A stretch of 59,517 nt of DNA from an uncultured Eudoraea sp. (GTDB lineage: Bacteria; Bacteroidota; Bacteroidia; Flavobacteriales; Flavobacteriaceae), in contig CAMYJF010000007.1 in NCBI GenBank assembly GCA_947258555.1, positions 1-59,517 on the forward strand, given 5' to 3'. A model generated the notes under the pieces. The model worked only from the letters and a program-made list of their open reading frames with translations. It was not told where the DNA came from and did not search any database. Below, piece after piece: positions 26,538 to 34,575 of the stretch. The position numbers and the translations under genes were made by a program. Position 1 is the stretch's first letter; every line of letters begins with the position of its first letter.

Positions 26538-27383
26538 ATGAAACAAACAGATTTTAAAATGAAGACCAACGTTCTTTTACTTATATTGACGATCTGCCTT
26601 AGCACAACGGTCTTAGGCCAGCGAGGCGTTCGGATTGCATATGTTGACATGGAATATATCCTCGAGAATGTAGAGGAGTACCGGGTAGCCAGTGAGCAAC
26701 TGGATAGCAAGGTGCAAAAATGGAAGATTGAGGTAGAACAGAAAAAAAGCGCTGTTGATCAAATGCGCGACGACCTCCTTGCAGAGAAAGTATTGTTAAC
26801 AGATGAGTTGATCGAAGAACGCGAAGAGGAGATCGATATCCTGGAAAAGGAAATGCTGCAATATCAACAAGATAGATTTGGGCCTCAGGGAGACCTGGTG
26901 CTTCAAAAACGACAGTTGATCCAGCCTATTCAAGACCAGGTGTTCAACGAAGTGCAGAAGATTGGTGCGAACCGCAAGTATGATTTCATTTTTGATAAAT
27001 CTGCGGATGTCGTAATGTTGTACTCCGAAAAAAGACACGATATCAGTGAACTGGTGCTACGGGAGATCGGAAGAACCCGAAAGATCAGCAAGCCGAAAAA
27101 GAAGGAAATCCAACGAAGTAAGCTAGAGGAGTTCGAAGGAGAAACAGTTGAGCCCATTAGCGATGCATTGCAGGAGCGACAAGACAGAGCAGCAGAAGCT
27201 GCAGATGCGAGAGCAAAATCGGTAGATGAGAAAAGAGCAGAACAGTTAAAACTGAGAGAAGATAGAAAGAAGGCTTATGAAGAGCGAAGAAAGAAACTCC
27301 TGGAAGAAAGGGAAGCCCGCAAAAAAGCCAAAGAAGAAGATCGTAAGGAGATAATGGAGAAAGAAAAAGATACCATAAACTAA
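26538..27383 (+). CDS. OmpH/Skp-family periplasmic chaperone, long form
   Basis: A 281-residue exported protein. After a signal peptide (LLLILTICLSTTVLGQ) the mature part begins RIAYVDMEYILENV, the Skp/OmpH start, and continues as a long coiled coil. The C-terminal 70 residues are very rich in Lys, Glu and Arg (KEEDRKEIMEKEKD), more than in standard Skp. Skp family trimers hold unfolded outer-membrane proteins for BamA. The ATG at 26538 is used; an in-frame ATG at 26559 (MKTNVLLL) would give a more compact signal peptide. Confidence 0.88.
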   Translation: MKQTDFKMKTNVLLLILTICLSTTVLGQRGVRIAYVDMEYILENVEEYRVASEQLDSKVQKWKIEVEQKKSAVDQMRDDLLAEKVLLTDELIEEREEEIDILEKEMLQYQQDRFGPQGDLVLQKRQLIQPIQDQVFNEVQKIGANRKYDFIFDKSADVVMLYSEKRHDISELVLREIGRTRKISKPKKKEIQRSKLEEFEGETVEPISDALQERQDRAAEAADARAKSVDEKRAEQLKLREDRKKAYEERRKKLLEEREARKKAKEEDRKEIMEKEKDTIN

Positions 27384-27424
27384 ATAGTAATTGATAACCT
27401 TATCACTCAAATAATTATTACATC

Positions 27425-27934
27425 ATGAAACAAGTGAAAAAAGTTGCCATTGCCCTAGTGTTTGTCTTTGCACTGACACAGTTTACACAGGCACAAAGTA
27501 AAATGGCACACATTAATGTGACCGAGTTGTTGGCGGAAATGCCGGATATGAAGTCCGCCCAGGCAGAATTGAAGAAATTGCAGGAGACCTATCGGGCCGA
27601 CATTGAAAGTTCTATGACGGAGCTTAAAAATAAGTACCAGCAATATTCCAATGAAGCTGAATCCAAATCTGAAGAAGAGAACCAAAAACGTGCTCAGGAA
27701 TTACAAGGATTTGAGAAAAATATTTCAGATGCCCAACAGGCAGCTCAACAAGAACTTTCTAAAAAACAGGCCGAATTATTCGAGCCCATTTCAATAAAGG
27801 CAAAAGCAGCGATCGAAAAAGTCGCAGCCGCACAAGGATTTGACTATGTGGTTGACGCCAGCCCGGGATTAGGGGTTATAGTTGCAAAAGGAAAGGACTT
27901 GCTTCCTGAAGTGAAGCAAGAACTTGGATTCTAA
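27425..27934 (+). CDS. OmpH/Skp-family periplasmic chaperone, short form
   Basis: A 169-residue exported protein of normal Skp length: signal peptide ending TQFTQAQ near residue 23, then KMAHINVTELLAEMP, a central coiled coil, and the closing part AAQGFDYVVDASPGLGVIV that returns to the trimer core. It is a paralogue of the gene just upstream, 41 bases away. A strong terminator follows, marking the end of the envelope transcript. Confidence 0.92.
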   Translation: MKQVKKVAIALVFVFALTQFTQAQSKMAHINVTELLAEMPDMKSAQAELKKLQETYRADIESSMTELKNKYQQYSNEAESKSEEENQKRAQELQGFEKNISDAQQAAQQELSKKQAELFEPISIKAKAAIEKVAAAQGFDYVVDASPGLGVIVAKGKDLLPEVKQELGF

Positions 27935-27955
27935 ACACAATAACAATACGTTTAG

Positions 27956-27995
27956 ACCGCCCTGACATATATTGTCAGGGCGGTTTTTTATTTTT
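27956..27995 (+). terminator. Strong rho-independent terminator after the ompH pair
   Basis: ACCGCCCTGACA pairs with TGTCAGGGCGGT around a 5-base loop at 27956-27984, followed by TTTTTTATTTTT-type sequence up to 27995. It separates the bamA-ompH transcript from murI. Confidence 0.93.
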
Positions 27996-28017
27996 GTATT
28001 ATAAGATCATACACACT

Positions 28018-28812
28018 TTGACATCTTCATCGAACCCCATTGGATTATTTGACTCCGGTTTAGGCGGCATTAGTATTTGGCAGGCAATCCACGCCATGCT
28101 TCCTCGTGAAAGTACACTGTATCTGGCAGACAGTAAACATGCACCCTATGGAGAAAAGACAAAAAGTGAGATCATAAGCCTGGCAGAGAAAAACACGGAA
28201 TACCTTCTTGCTAAAAACTGTAAACTGATCATTGTGGCCTGTAATACAGCTACTACACAGGCTATTTCACACTTGCGAAATACCTACAGTGTCCCCTTTA
28301 TTGGCATCGAACCTGCGATCAAACCGGCGGCCCTCAACACAAAAACGAAGAAAGTCGGGGTATTAGCAACCAAAGGAACTTTGGCCAGTTCTTTATTTCA
28401 CAGTACAACCAACCTGCATGCGGCAGGGGTGGAGATCTTCGAGCGGGAAGGAACAGGCCTTGTAGAGCGGGTAGAGTCCGGAGAAGTGGAAGGCCCGGAT
28501 ATGGAGGCCCATTTGAAGGAATTGGTGCAATCTATGGTAGACCAAGGAATTGATCAATTGGTCCTGGGTTGTACGCATTATCCTTTCCTGATCCCTTGCC
28601 TGGAAAGAATTCTGCCCAAGACAGTGCATATAGTAGATTGCAGCCCGGCTGTAGCCCGACAAACGGCGGCTATCTTACTTCAAAACGGACTTGAGAATAC
28701 ATCAGATAACCAGCCTCAACACCAGTTCTACACTAATGGAGATATAGACCTCTTAGCTAAATTCTTACCTCACAGGAGGCCTAATTTCGATCTTGCTTAT
28801 CTGGATTTTTAA
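28018..28812 (+). CDS. murI: Glutamate racemase
   Basis: Makes D-glutamate for peptidoglycan. The two catalytic cysteines are in VACNTATT (C75) and LGCTHYPF (C185) and the start of the fold is IGLFDSGLGG. I place the start at the TTG at 28018 (MTSSSNPIGLFD), giving 264 residues. The frame is open to a TTG at 27994, but that lies in the T-run of the preceding terminator. No ATG is available near the N-terminus. It ends with a 4-base convergent overlap with folA. Confidence 0.93.
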   Translation: MTSSSNPIGLFDSGLGGISIWQAIHAMLPRESTLYLADSKHAPYGEKTKSEIISLAEKNTEYLLAKNCKLIIVACNTATTQAISHLRNTYSVPFIGIEPAIKPAALNTKTKKVGVLATKGTLASSLFHSTTNLHAAGVEIFEREGTGLVERVESGEVEGPDMEAHLKELVQSMVDQGIDQLVLGCTHYPFLIPCLERILPKTVHIVDCSPAVARQTAAILLQNGLENTSDNQPQHQFYTNGDIDLLAKFLPHRRPNFDLAYLDF

Positions 28813-29309
28813 GAGTGGATTTTCCTAAAGGTGAGATAGGTAAATGGGAAATCGTGTTTTTCATCATAAGAATGGTATTCCTCTGCTATTAGTTCCCATT
28901 CACTGGATGCGAGTTCAGGGAAAAATGTATCGGCATCAAATTGGGCATGCACCCGGGTTAGTTCTACCTTGTCACAAAAAGGGAGTGCCTGTTTGTATAT
29001 CTGTCCGCCTCCAATTACAAAGACGGTCTCTTCTTCATGGACAAAACCAAAAGCCTCCTCCAGCGAGGTGACAACGACACAGTCTGCATGATCTATTGTA
29101 AATTCCGGATTTCGACTTATCACTATGTGTTTACGGTCTACCAGGGGTTTTGGAAAACTTTCAAACGTCTTTCTCCCCATGATGATCTTGTGGCCTGTTG
29201 TAAGCTTCTTAAATCGCTTAAAATCGTCCGGGAGGTGCCATAGTAGAGAATTGTCTTTTCCCAGCTCATTCTTTTCGCCTGCTGCTGCGATCATGATCAA
29301 TTCTCCCAT
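28809..29309 (-). CDS. folA: Dihydrofolate reductase
   Basis: Reduces dihydrofolate with NADPH. Recognised from LIMIAAAGEKNELGKDNSLL, WHLPDDFKRFK (acidic Asp about 27), IIMGRKTFESFP and FVIGGGQIY. The length of 166 residues is normal. It overlaps the upstream 2TM gene by 13 bases, so the two are translated as a pair. Confidence 0.96.
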   Translation of the reverse strand: MGELIMIAAAGEKNELGKDNSLLWHLPDDFKRFKKLTTGHKIIMGRKTFESFPKPLVDRKHIVISRNPEFTIDHADCVVVTSLEEAFGFVHEEETVFVIGGGQIYKQALPFCDKVELTRVHAQFDADTFFPELASSEWELIAEEYHSYDEKHDFPFTYLTFRKIHS

Positions 29310-29689
29310 GCGCTTTTTTTTTTAATGGCGCCATCCAATGCTTCTTTCTGCTGAACTTCTTTGGATATTTCAGCGATCCTATCTTGTTGTTTTTGCACGA
29401 GTTTATCGCGTTGGCTGCGTTCCCAATCACGGCCCATAAACTTGTAGGTTACAAAGACATTGAATATGTGTATTGCGAACAGGAAAGCCCAGAACAGAAT
29501 GGCCCATTTAAACCAATTGTAATCGGCCCCATACTTGAATACCTTATTCAGTAAAATAAGGAAGACACTACCAATTAAGAAGAGGACAAAATGGTAGTAC
29601 AATTTTTTCTTCTGATTGATACGTTTTTGGGCATACTCCATTTGCTCGTGTTGCGCTTCATTTAAGGGAGCAGACTTCTTTGTGGACAT
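29297..29689 (-). CDS. 2TM-domain membrane protein
   Basis: A 130-residue protein with two closely spaced membrane helices (VLFLIGSVFLILLNKVF and WAILFWAFLFAIHIFNVF) followed by FVTYKFMGRDWER and a charged coiled-coil tail. This is the 2TM domain found widely in Flavobacteriia, sometimes next to LytTR regulators. The ATG at 29689 (MSTKKSAPL) is preferred over one eleven codons upstream. Function unknown. Confidence 0.8.
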   Translation of the reverse strand: MSTKKSAPLNEAQHEQMEYAQKRINQKKKLYYHFVLFLIGSVFLILLNKVFKYGADYNWFKWAILFWAFLFAIHIFNVFVTYKFMGRDWERSQRDKLVQKQQDRIAEISKEVQQKEALDGAIKKKSAWEN

Positions 29690-29853
29690 CTTCAGGCGAT
29701 CTTTTGCACAAAGATAACGCAAATGTACATGTGCTGATGTGGGAAAATCAAGGGGACTGCAATGTAAAAATGGTATTTTTTATGCCTGAGAATTCACAAG
29801 CTGATAAAAGGAGTAACTACATTTTACCAAATCGATAAAAATGCGTTAACTCA

Positions 29854-29884
29854 TTGTCTAATAGGGACTTTTGACGGAATTTTG
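29854..29884 (+). promoter_or_regulatory. Probable promoter of the CBM48 gene
   Basis: TTG at 29854-29856, a 20-base spacer and GAATTTTG at 29877-29884, one mismatch from TAnnTTTG. An inverted repeat TTGAC/GTCAA overlaps the -7 element and could be an operator. Confidence 0.35.
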
Positions 29885-29907
29885 TCAAGAATTTAAAATA
29901 ACCTATA

Positions 29908-30204
29908 ATGGCTATTAAGAAACAATACCTCAAAAGCAAGCCGGTCTGCAAGGTGACTTTCAGTCTACCGGCCGAAGAAGCAAACAAAGTTGCTGTCGTT
30001 GGCGATTTCAATAATTGGAACCCTAAAAAAGGTTCATTGAAAAAGCTTAAGAACGGAACATTTAAAGGAACTCTGGATCTACCTACTGAGAATACATTCG
30101 AATTCCGGTATTTGGTAGATGACTACTACTTGAATGATACTGAAGCCGACAGGTTTCAGTGGAACGATTATGCGGGTACGGAAAACGCCGTATTGGAAGT
30201 GTAA
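29908..30204 (+). CDS. Stand-alone isoamylase early-set (CBM48) glycan-binding protein
   Basis: A 98-residue protein that is only one domain: the AMPK/isoamylase N-terminal fold. AVVGDFNNWNP (about 29-39) and FEFRYLVDDYYLND are the hallmark strands. Relatives bind glycogen-type alpha-glucans. No catalytic domain, signal peptide or glycogen gene accompanies it. It has its own promoter-like sequence and terminator, so it is a single-gene unit. A role in binding stored glucan is inference. Confidence 0.88.
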   Translation: MAIKKQYLKSKPVCKVTFSLPAEEANKVAVVGDFNNWNPKKGSLKKLKNGTFKGTLDLPTENTFEFRYLVDDYYLNDTEADRFQWNDYAGTENAVLEV

Positions 30205-30230
30205 TCTGGCACAGTAGAAAACAAAGCAGG

Positions 30231-30265
30231 CCCCGGTTCAATATGATACCGGGGTTTTTTTATTT
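30231..30265 (+). terminator. Rho-independent terminator of the CBM48 gene
   Basis: CCCCGG and CCGGGG form a 6-bp GC stem at 30231-30254 with a 12-base loop, followed by seven T, an A and five T. It lies 27 bases after the stop. Confidence 0.88.
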
Positions 30266-30300
30266 TTGTTATCGTTCTAATTTTACTGTAATGTGTACAG

Positions 30301-30681
30301 TTAGGGCAACTTCCTACCCAGGTAAACTTCAAATAATCCGATTACAAAAAACACTACCTGAAGGAAATGGGTTAGTTCCAGGTAGTAGATCTGGGCGAGG
30401 AGCCAAAAAATAAGGATCATGCCTACGGCCATTCCAAAATGACCAGCAACTGTGCTTTTGCGGAAGGTCAGCCATGCGCCTGTTAGTTGTAAGATCCCGT
30501 TAAAGAATAGCAGGAAAATACCCGGTATAAGGAAGGACTCAAAAGGAGAGCTTTCAAGCCAGGCCAGGTCCAGACCGATGCCTGAACCGTCAGGACTTAT
30601 TATCATTGATATGCCTGTTGGTATGGCGCCTAGCGCGACAATCATTTCAAGGACTCCAAGTATAATTCGATTCTTTAGCAT
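30301..30681 (-). CDS. Small four-helix membrane protein, unknown function
   Basis: A 126-residue hydrophobic protein with about four membrane segments: residues 7-28, 48-68, 80-98 and 103-120. LDLAWLESSPFESFLIPGIF is a recognisable extracytoplasmic loop region. I do not recognise a family with certainty. It lies 32 bases after the VIT1/CCC1 gene on the same strand. Confidence 0.75.
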   Translation of the reverse strand: MLKNRIILGVLEMIVALGAIPTGISMIISPDGSGIGLDLAWLESSPFESFLIPGIFLLFFNGILQLTGAWLTFRKSTVAGHFGMAVGMILIFWLLAQIYYLELTHFLQVVFFVIGLFEVYLGRKLP

Positions 30682-30713
30682 TACACTAAATATAGGGCAG
30701 AATTCTAACTTTT

Positions 30714-31430
30714 TTATACAATAATAGATTCAAGAAAATCTCCAATAAAATAAGCTACAATCGCGGCAATTGCCCCCAGGGCCAACGTTTCTATTATTCC
30801 CTTGGGGATGCGGGTATTGTTGACATAGGCCTTTAGCCATCCGATGATCAAAAATCCAAGACCAGTTAAGACAGAGGCAATAATAAAGAGGTTTCCTTTT
30901 ATCGGAAATATAAAATCAATTACATAGATTAATAATGGGATGATCCCAATTAGAATAAAAGAGAAATAGGTAACGCCACCAATTTTGAGGGGCGACTTAT
31001 TCTCAGGTATTATTTTCATCTCTTCTTTCAGAACTATATCGATCCATCGATCGGAGTCTTTAGTGACCTGGTCAACAACTACGTTGAGGGCCTGTTCTTT
31101 ATAACCAAGGGATTTAAAGACCTGGCTGATTCGCACTTTCTTGTAATTCGGATCCTGCTTGTCCGATTCAAGTTCCCGGTTTTTGTATTTGCGGTAGTTG
31201 TCTTTTTCGGTTTTAGTGGACAGGTAGGCTCCAACAGACATGGCAAATCCATCTGCCAGGAGATTGGCAAAACCAAGTATGATGATCACGGCACTGTCCA
31301 GGCCCGCTCCTACAGATCCGGCTACAACAGCAAAAGTGGTTACACAACCATCAATACCGCCATAGACAAATTCGCCCAGGTAGGGTTCCCATTTGCCAAA
31401 GAGATGTTTCTTAAAACTCTTGCTGTTCAT
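30714..31430 (-). CDS. VIT1/CCC1-family metal transporter
   Basis: A 238-residue inner-membrane protein of the VIT1/CCC1 family, which moves iron or manganese ions. The signature regions are [18 protein letters not shown] (about 21-38) and [17 protein letters not shown] (about 55-71), with a charged cytosolic helix pair (about 70-135, TEKDNYRKY through EEMKIIPE) that binds metal in the plant protein. Three further membrane helices follow. In this context detoxification or storage of iron is likely, but the metal is not determined. Confidence 0.88.
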   Translation of the reverse strand: MNSKSFKKHLFGKWEPYLGEFVYGGIDGCVTTFAVVAGSVGAGLDSAVIIILGFANLLADGFAMSVGAYLSTKTEKDNYRKYKNRELESDKQDPNYKKVRISQVFKSLGYKEQALNVVVDQVTKDSDRWIDIVLKEEMKIIPENKSPLKIGGVTYFSFILIGIIPLLIYVIDFIFPIKGNLFIIASVLTGLGFLIIGWLKAYVNNTRIPKGIIETLALGAIAAIVAYFIGDFLESIIV

Positions 31431-31478
31431 AGACAGCTAAAGATACTAATGAATTTAAATGCGAAATTGTCTCGCTGA

Positions 31479-32000
31479 TCAGAACAAATTATACTGCGGC
31501 GGTTTTACACCATTGAGCCTTAGGTATACTGCAGTTTGCCCCCGATGGTGGTTGAGGTGTTCCTTAGCTTTATTTACCCAGCCTAACCGGGTCACCTTAA
31601 AAGGCCCGCGTTCTACAACTTCGTCAAAAGTGGCAGGGTCCATTTCCTTTACACTACTGATCACAAAATCAAAGGCTTCTGTGGTGATCTCTGTGATGCG
31701 TGCTTTGGTATGATTCGCTGTATCCTCCGCCAGGTTTGTCTGTCCAAAAGGGGATTCGGCACCCGTACCGTTTGCACTGAGTCCGACCGTACCCTGGGCC
31801 ATATGCAGCATCTGAGTTGCAAAGGACTGGGCTTCATCATCCGGACTAAAATCAAATTTATCTTCCGGCATCGCCTCAATATAGGCCAGGGAAAGTGTTT
31901 TACCTCGTTCAAAATCAACTACAAGGGCATCGATAATGCTGTTTTGGGCCGTTCCGCTAAAAAGCAGAAATCCAAAAAGCAATGTAAAAAGTGTTCTCAT
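31479..32000 (-). CDS. Exported DinB-family protein
   Basis: A 173-residue protein with a signal peptide (LFTLLFGFLLFSGTAQ) and a DinB four-helix bundle. Candidate metal-binding histidines are in TQMLHMAQ and HLNHHRGQT, the usual spacing for DinB/YfiT proteins that bind divalent metal. Many such proteins in Bacteroidetes are exported. The reaction is unknown; thiol-dependent transferase activity is a possibility from the family. Confidence 0.85.
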   Translation of the reverse strand: MRTLFTLLFGFLLFSGTAQNSIIDALVVDFERGKTLSLAYIEAMPEDKFDFSPDDEAQSFATQMLHMAQGTVGLSANGTGAESPFGQTNLAEDTANHTKARITEITTEAFDFVISSVKEMDPATFDEVVERGPFKVTRLGWVNKAKEHLNHHRGQTAVYLRLNGVKPPQYNLF

Positions 32001-32059
32001 GATAGTATATGTTAGATGTTGTTTAAAAAGTAGCTTTTAAGATAAGGAATTTAGATGAA

Positions 32060-32157
32060 GGTTGATGGTTCTTAGTTCTTAGTTCCTAGTTCCTAGTTCC
32101 TAGTTCCTAGTTCCTAGTTCATGGTTCATAGTTGCTAGTTCCTAGTTCTTGGTTCAT
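32060..32157. repeat. Tandem array of 14 heptamers, consensus RGTTCNT
   Basis: Fourteen consecutive 7-bp units with no gaps, mostly AGTTCCT, with variants AGTTCTT, AGTTCAT, GGTTCAT, GGTTCTT, AGTTGCT and GGTTGAT. It fills the non-coding gap between the DinB gene and the 129-residue gene. The outer units are more diverged than the middle ones, as expected for slipped-strand expansion. It does not resemble CRISPR since there are no spacers. Confidence 0.95.
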
Positions 32158-32220
32158 AGGTAGTCGGCTAAGAATGTAATTCATGTCAGGTTTATTCGAT
32201 GTATCCTGATATTCGAAGGT

Positions 32221-32610
32221 TTAATTTTCAGGGTCCTCTACATTGAACCAATCCCGGGCGGCTTCAACAGTATCATACACCCGAAACTCCCAATTAGAAT
32301 TCAGCGCCCACGATACCATAAGGTATTTCATAATCTGCTCCTTTATAATTGGATTGTTGACCACCAAGGCCATTTTTAAATTCTGATGTTTTCGGCTGAA
32401 GGAAGCATCGTCTATTGAGACATCTACAATTTCAAGATCATTAATTTCAAATACTTCAACGTCCAAAAGATCAATTAGCTGATACGAATGATCATATTCT
32501 TCCAAAGCTTCCATAGCAGCTTTATTGGTTGAGTGGATTTCAGCGGTGGTCACAAGACCGCTACATTTCCAATGCTGACCACTTGGTTCTATGATAAGAG
32601 AAATTGGCAT
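32221..32610 (-). CDS. Conserved protein of unknown family, paralogue B of tandem pair
   Basis: A 129-residue soluble acidic protein without signal peptide or membrane segment. It aligns over most of its length with the gene just upstream: YQLIDLLDVEVFEIND, VDVSIDDASFSRKHQNLK, VSWALNSNWEFRVYDT and VEAARDWF all have partners there. The alternation of strands and helices and the order fit a STAS/SpoIIAA-like fold, but I cannot assign the family with certainty. The 14-base gap between the two indicates co-transcription. Confidence 0.75.
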   Translation of the reverse strand: MPISLIIEPSGQHWKCSGLVTTAEIHSTNKAAMEALEEYDHSYQLIDLLDVEVFEINDLEIVDVSIDDASFSRKHQNLKMALVVNNPIIKEQIMKYLMVSWALNSNWEFRVYDTVEAARDWFNVEDPEN

Positions 32611-32624
32611 TAGACGGGGATATT

Positions 32625-33068
32625 TTAGGGTAGTGATAATTTAGTTCCTGAGTCGCCTTTTGTTGAATCGGGACCCTCATCACTTTTGGGATATGGCAGG
32701 TTGATCCATTGCCTGGCAGCTTCCAGGGTTTTGAACATGCGAATTTCAGCATTCGTATTCAAAGACCAGGAGATCTTGAGATGATCCATAAAAGTAGCTT
32801 CCACATGTTCAATAGCGGTAACAAAAGCAATTTTGAGATCTGGAAATTTTCTACCTAAGGTTACATCATCTGCCGATACATTGAATATTTCCATTTGATC
32901 AAAATCAAATTTTTCCATATTACGGGCATCGATAATTTGGTATTGTGGTCTTATACCTTCAGGAGGGGAAAGGGCTAACTTTTGAGCTTTGCTAACTTCA
33001 TCAGCGGTTACCACACCTAATGTGGTATAATATATTCCGTGATTTTCCCAACGTGCTTTTACAGGCAT
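32625..33068 (-). CDS. Conserved protein of unknown family, paralogue A of tandem pair
   Basis: A 147-residue soluble protein, first gene of the tandem pair. Shared with the downstream copy are YQIIDARNMEKFDFDQ, FNVSADDVTLGRKFPDLK, ISWSLNTNAEIRMFKT and LEAARQWI. The C-terminal 20 residues (Asp, Ser, Lys rich) are extra. The IDAR..EKFDF and EAARQWI patterns recall STAS-like proteins used in protein-protein switches in Bacteroidetes; this is inference. No kinase or sigma factor is adjacent. Confidence 0.75.
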   Translation of the reverse strand: MPVKARWENHGIYYTTLGVVTADEVSKAQKLALSPPEGIRPQYQIIDARNMEKFDFDQMEIFNVSADDVTLGRKFPDLKIAFVTAIEHVEATFMDHLKISWSLNTNAEIRMFKTLEAARQWINLPYPKSDEGPDSTKGDSGTKLSLP

Positions 33069-33167
33069 GAATATGGATCAATTTTTAAAAAGGCAAGAAA
33101 GGGAAATGTAATATAATAAATTCCCTACATAGTCCATAGAATTTGTGTACGCACCTTGGAATCTAAA

Positions 33168-33197
33168 CAAAAAAAACCGGGAAAGATCCCGGTTTTA
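33168..33197 (-). terminator. Rho-independent terminator of lipoprotein gene 33214-33789
   Basis: AACCGGG and CCCGGTT form a stem with a 6-base loop at 33176-33195; on the minus strand it is followed by a run of eight T. The other strand also has TTTT after the stem, so it may work in both directions. Confidence 0.85.
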
Positions 33198-33213
33198 ATT
33201 CGTGTGTTTTAAT

Positions 33214-33789
33214 TTATTCTTTTGTCATGGCCTGATCCATGAGGCCTCCAACGTCAAAATAATCAGAAGCGGAAACAATTTTTCCATCTTCATTTACTCC
33301 AACAAGACTAAAGAATTTCAATCCTATTTCATTACCTGTCTCTGTATATTTCGCATGCCATGTCCCATATACCCGAATAACATCAGCTACATTGCTGGCA
33401 TCTGATTCGGGAAAAACAGAACCTGACCAATACCCAGTTACCATTTCATCTCCGTCAACAATCCCGGACGTATATTTAATATCCTCAAAGCCGTCTTGAT
33501 AAGCCTTTAAGGCGGCAACAAGATCTTCCTTCCCTAGCATTTCATTGCCATTATACCCTGGCGGACTCCATTGCATGGTGTCCGAAAGCATTTCGGTCAC
33601 GGCCCCGAGATCTTCGTTAGAATGTGCTTCGTAAAAGGCAGCGATCACTGCTACTTTACGGTCAAAATCAGCATTATCAGGTCCTTCCGCTTCTTCCACC
33701 GCCACTTCAGATTCTGCTTCTGCTGTTTCTTTACACCCAAAGAGGGTTGCCACAGCCAATAAGGCCAGGCCTAATAATTTTACTTTCAT
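33214..33789 (-). CDS. SnoaL/NTF2-like lipoprotein, paralogue 1
   Basis: A 191-residue lipoprotein: lipobox LFGC (Cys19) followed by an acidic spacer. The body (about 45-185) fits the NTF2/SnoaL fold, with IAAFYEAHSNEDLGAVTEML, SDTMQWSPPGYNG and the closing strand region GKIVSASDYFDVGGL. It is paralogous to the next upstream gene. Probable location is the outer membrane, facing the periplasm or outside. Small-molecule binding is the usual role for the fold, but no catalytic residues can be named with confidence. Confidence 0.82.
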   Translation of the reverse strand: MKVKLLGLALLAVATLFGCKETAEAESEVAVEEAEGPDNADFDRKVAVIAAFYEAHSNEDLGAVTEMLSDTMQWSPPGYNGNEMLGKEDLVAALKAYQDGFEDIKYTSGIVDGDEMVTGYWSGSVFPESDASNVADVIRVYGTWHAKYTETGNEIGLKFFSLVGVNEDGKIVSASDYFDVGGLMDQAMTKE

Positions 33790-33825
33790 TATTAAATGTT
33801 TTAAGGTTATTACTGAGAGGGAATT

Positions 33826-33845
33826 ATGTTAAGATACAAAATTTA
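33826..33845 (-). promoter_or_regulatory. Conserved upstream element of lipoprotein paralogue 1
   Basis: ATGTTAAGATACAAAATTTA (plus-strand reading) recurs almost unchanged at 34576-34596 in front of the second lipoprotein gene. On the minus strand it reads TAAATTTTG then TATCTTAACAT. The TAAATTTTG is one base longer than a standard -7 element. A shared promoter or operator is likely. Confidence 0.5.
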
Positions 33846-33919
33846 GCATATGTATGGTCTTTTTAATACAATAGAAGCATTCCTAAATGACGCTTGAAAG
33901 GCCATGAATTAGGCGAAGC

Positions 33920-33950
33920 AAAATGGCCCGTCTAGACGGGCCATTTTATT
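33920..33950. terminator. Bidirectional terminator after lipoprotein paralogue 2
   Basis: A perfect 12-bp stem (AAAATGGCCCGT / ACGGGCCATTTT) with loop CTAG at 33920-33947. It lies 18 bases after the stop of the 34540-33968 gene on the minus strand; the A/T ends serve as the T-run on both strands. Confidence 0.85.
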
Positions 33951-33967
33951 TCGTTCAAATGTAAAGT

Positions 33968-34540
33968 TTATTCTTCTCCGGTCTGCCCTCCGGAATCAAG
34001 GGCGTCAAAGTATCCTGATATGAGTGCAATTTTGCCATCATCATTTACAACAAACAAACCATACCATTTCACACTGCCAGAATCCCCAGTCGCTGCATTC
34101 GTGGAACTCCAAGAACCATATGCACGGATAATCCCTACGTTTGTTGGTTCCGTTTGTTGTATCGGATGATTTCTTCCCGCAAAATAGGCTCCTGCTGTGG
34201 TATCTGGCAGCACAATTCCAGGTGTGAATTTCAGATTTTCAGCATTTTCATGTGTTGCCTTTATCCCCTCCAGAAATTCTGCTTTTCCAAGCCACTGATT
34301 ATCATTCCAACGCGGTGGACTGTAGACTAATGAATCTGAAAGAAGCGCGTCCATTTTGACAAGATCTTCCTCTTCGTGCGCCTTGAATAGCGCCTGAACT
34401 ACGGCAACTTTGGTATTGAAATCATCATCGTTAACAGCCATGGCTTCATCCGCCACCGCTACTGCAGATTCACCAGTTTCTTTACACCCGAATAGGATGG
34501 CCACGGCCAATAAGGCGAAGCCTAATAATTTTAATTTCAT
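33968..34540 (-). CDS. SnoaL/NTF2-like lipoprotein, paralogue 2
   Basis: A 190-residue lipoprotein with lipobox LFGC (Cys19) in MKLKLLGFALLAVAILFGC, nearly the same signal peptide as its paralogue at 33214-33789. The matching parts are VVQALFKAHEEEDLVKMDALL, SDSLVYSPPRWND, and GKIALISGYFDALDSGG. The ATG at 34540 is chosen; an open extension of eleven codons upstream would ruin the signal peptide. The two copies are on the same strand but separated by a terminator, so each has its own promoter. Confidence 0.82.
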   Translation of the reverse strand: MKLKLLGFALLAVAILFGCKETGESAVAVADEAMAVNDDDFNTKVAVVQALFKAHEEEDLVKMDALLSDSLVYSPPRWNDNQWLGKAEFLEGIKATHENAENLKFTPGIVLPDTTAGAYFAGRNHPIQQTEPTNVGIIRAYGSWSSTNAATGDSGSVKWYGLFVVNDDGKIALISGYFDALDSGGQTGEE

Positions 34541-34575
34541 TTTGAATAATTTAAAGTTAGTATTGCGGGGCAAGA

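Noticed and set aside
27994-28017. Upstream TTG start for murI at 27994
   Set aside because: It lies in the T-run of the terminator; an mRNA starting there would lack a leader, and the added residues are not conserved-looking.
32060-32157. CRISPR array
   Set aside because: Units are 7 bp with no spacers and no cas genes nearby; this is a simple tandem repeat.
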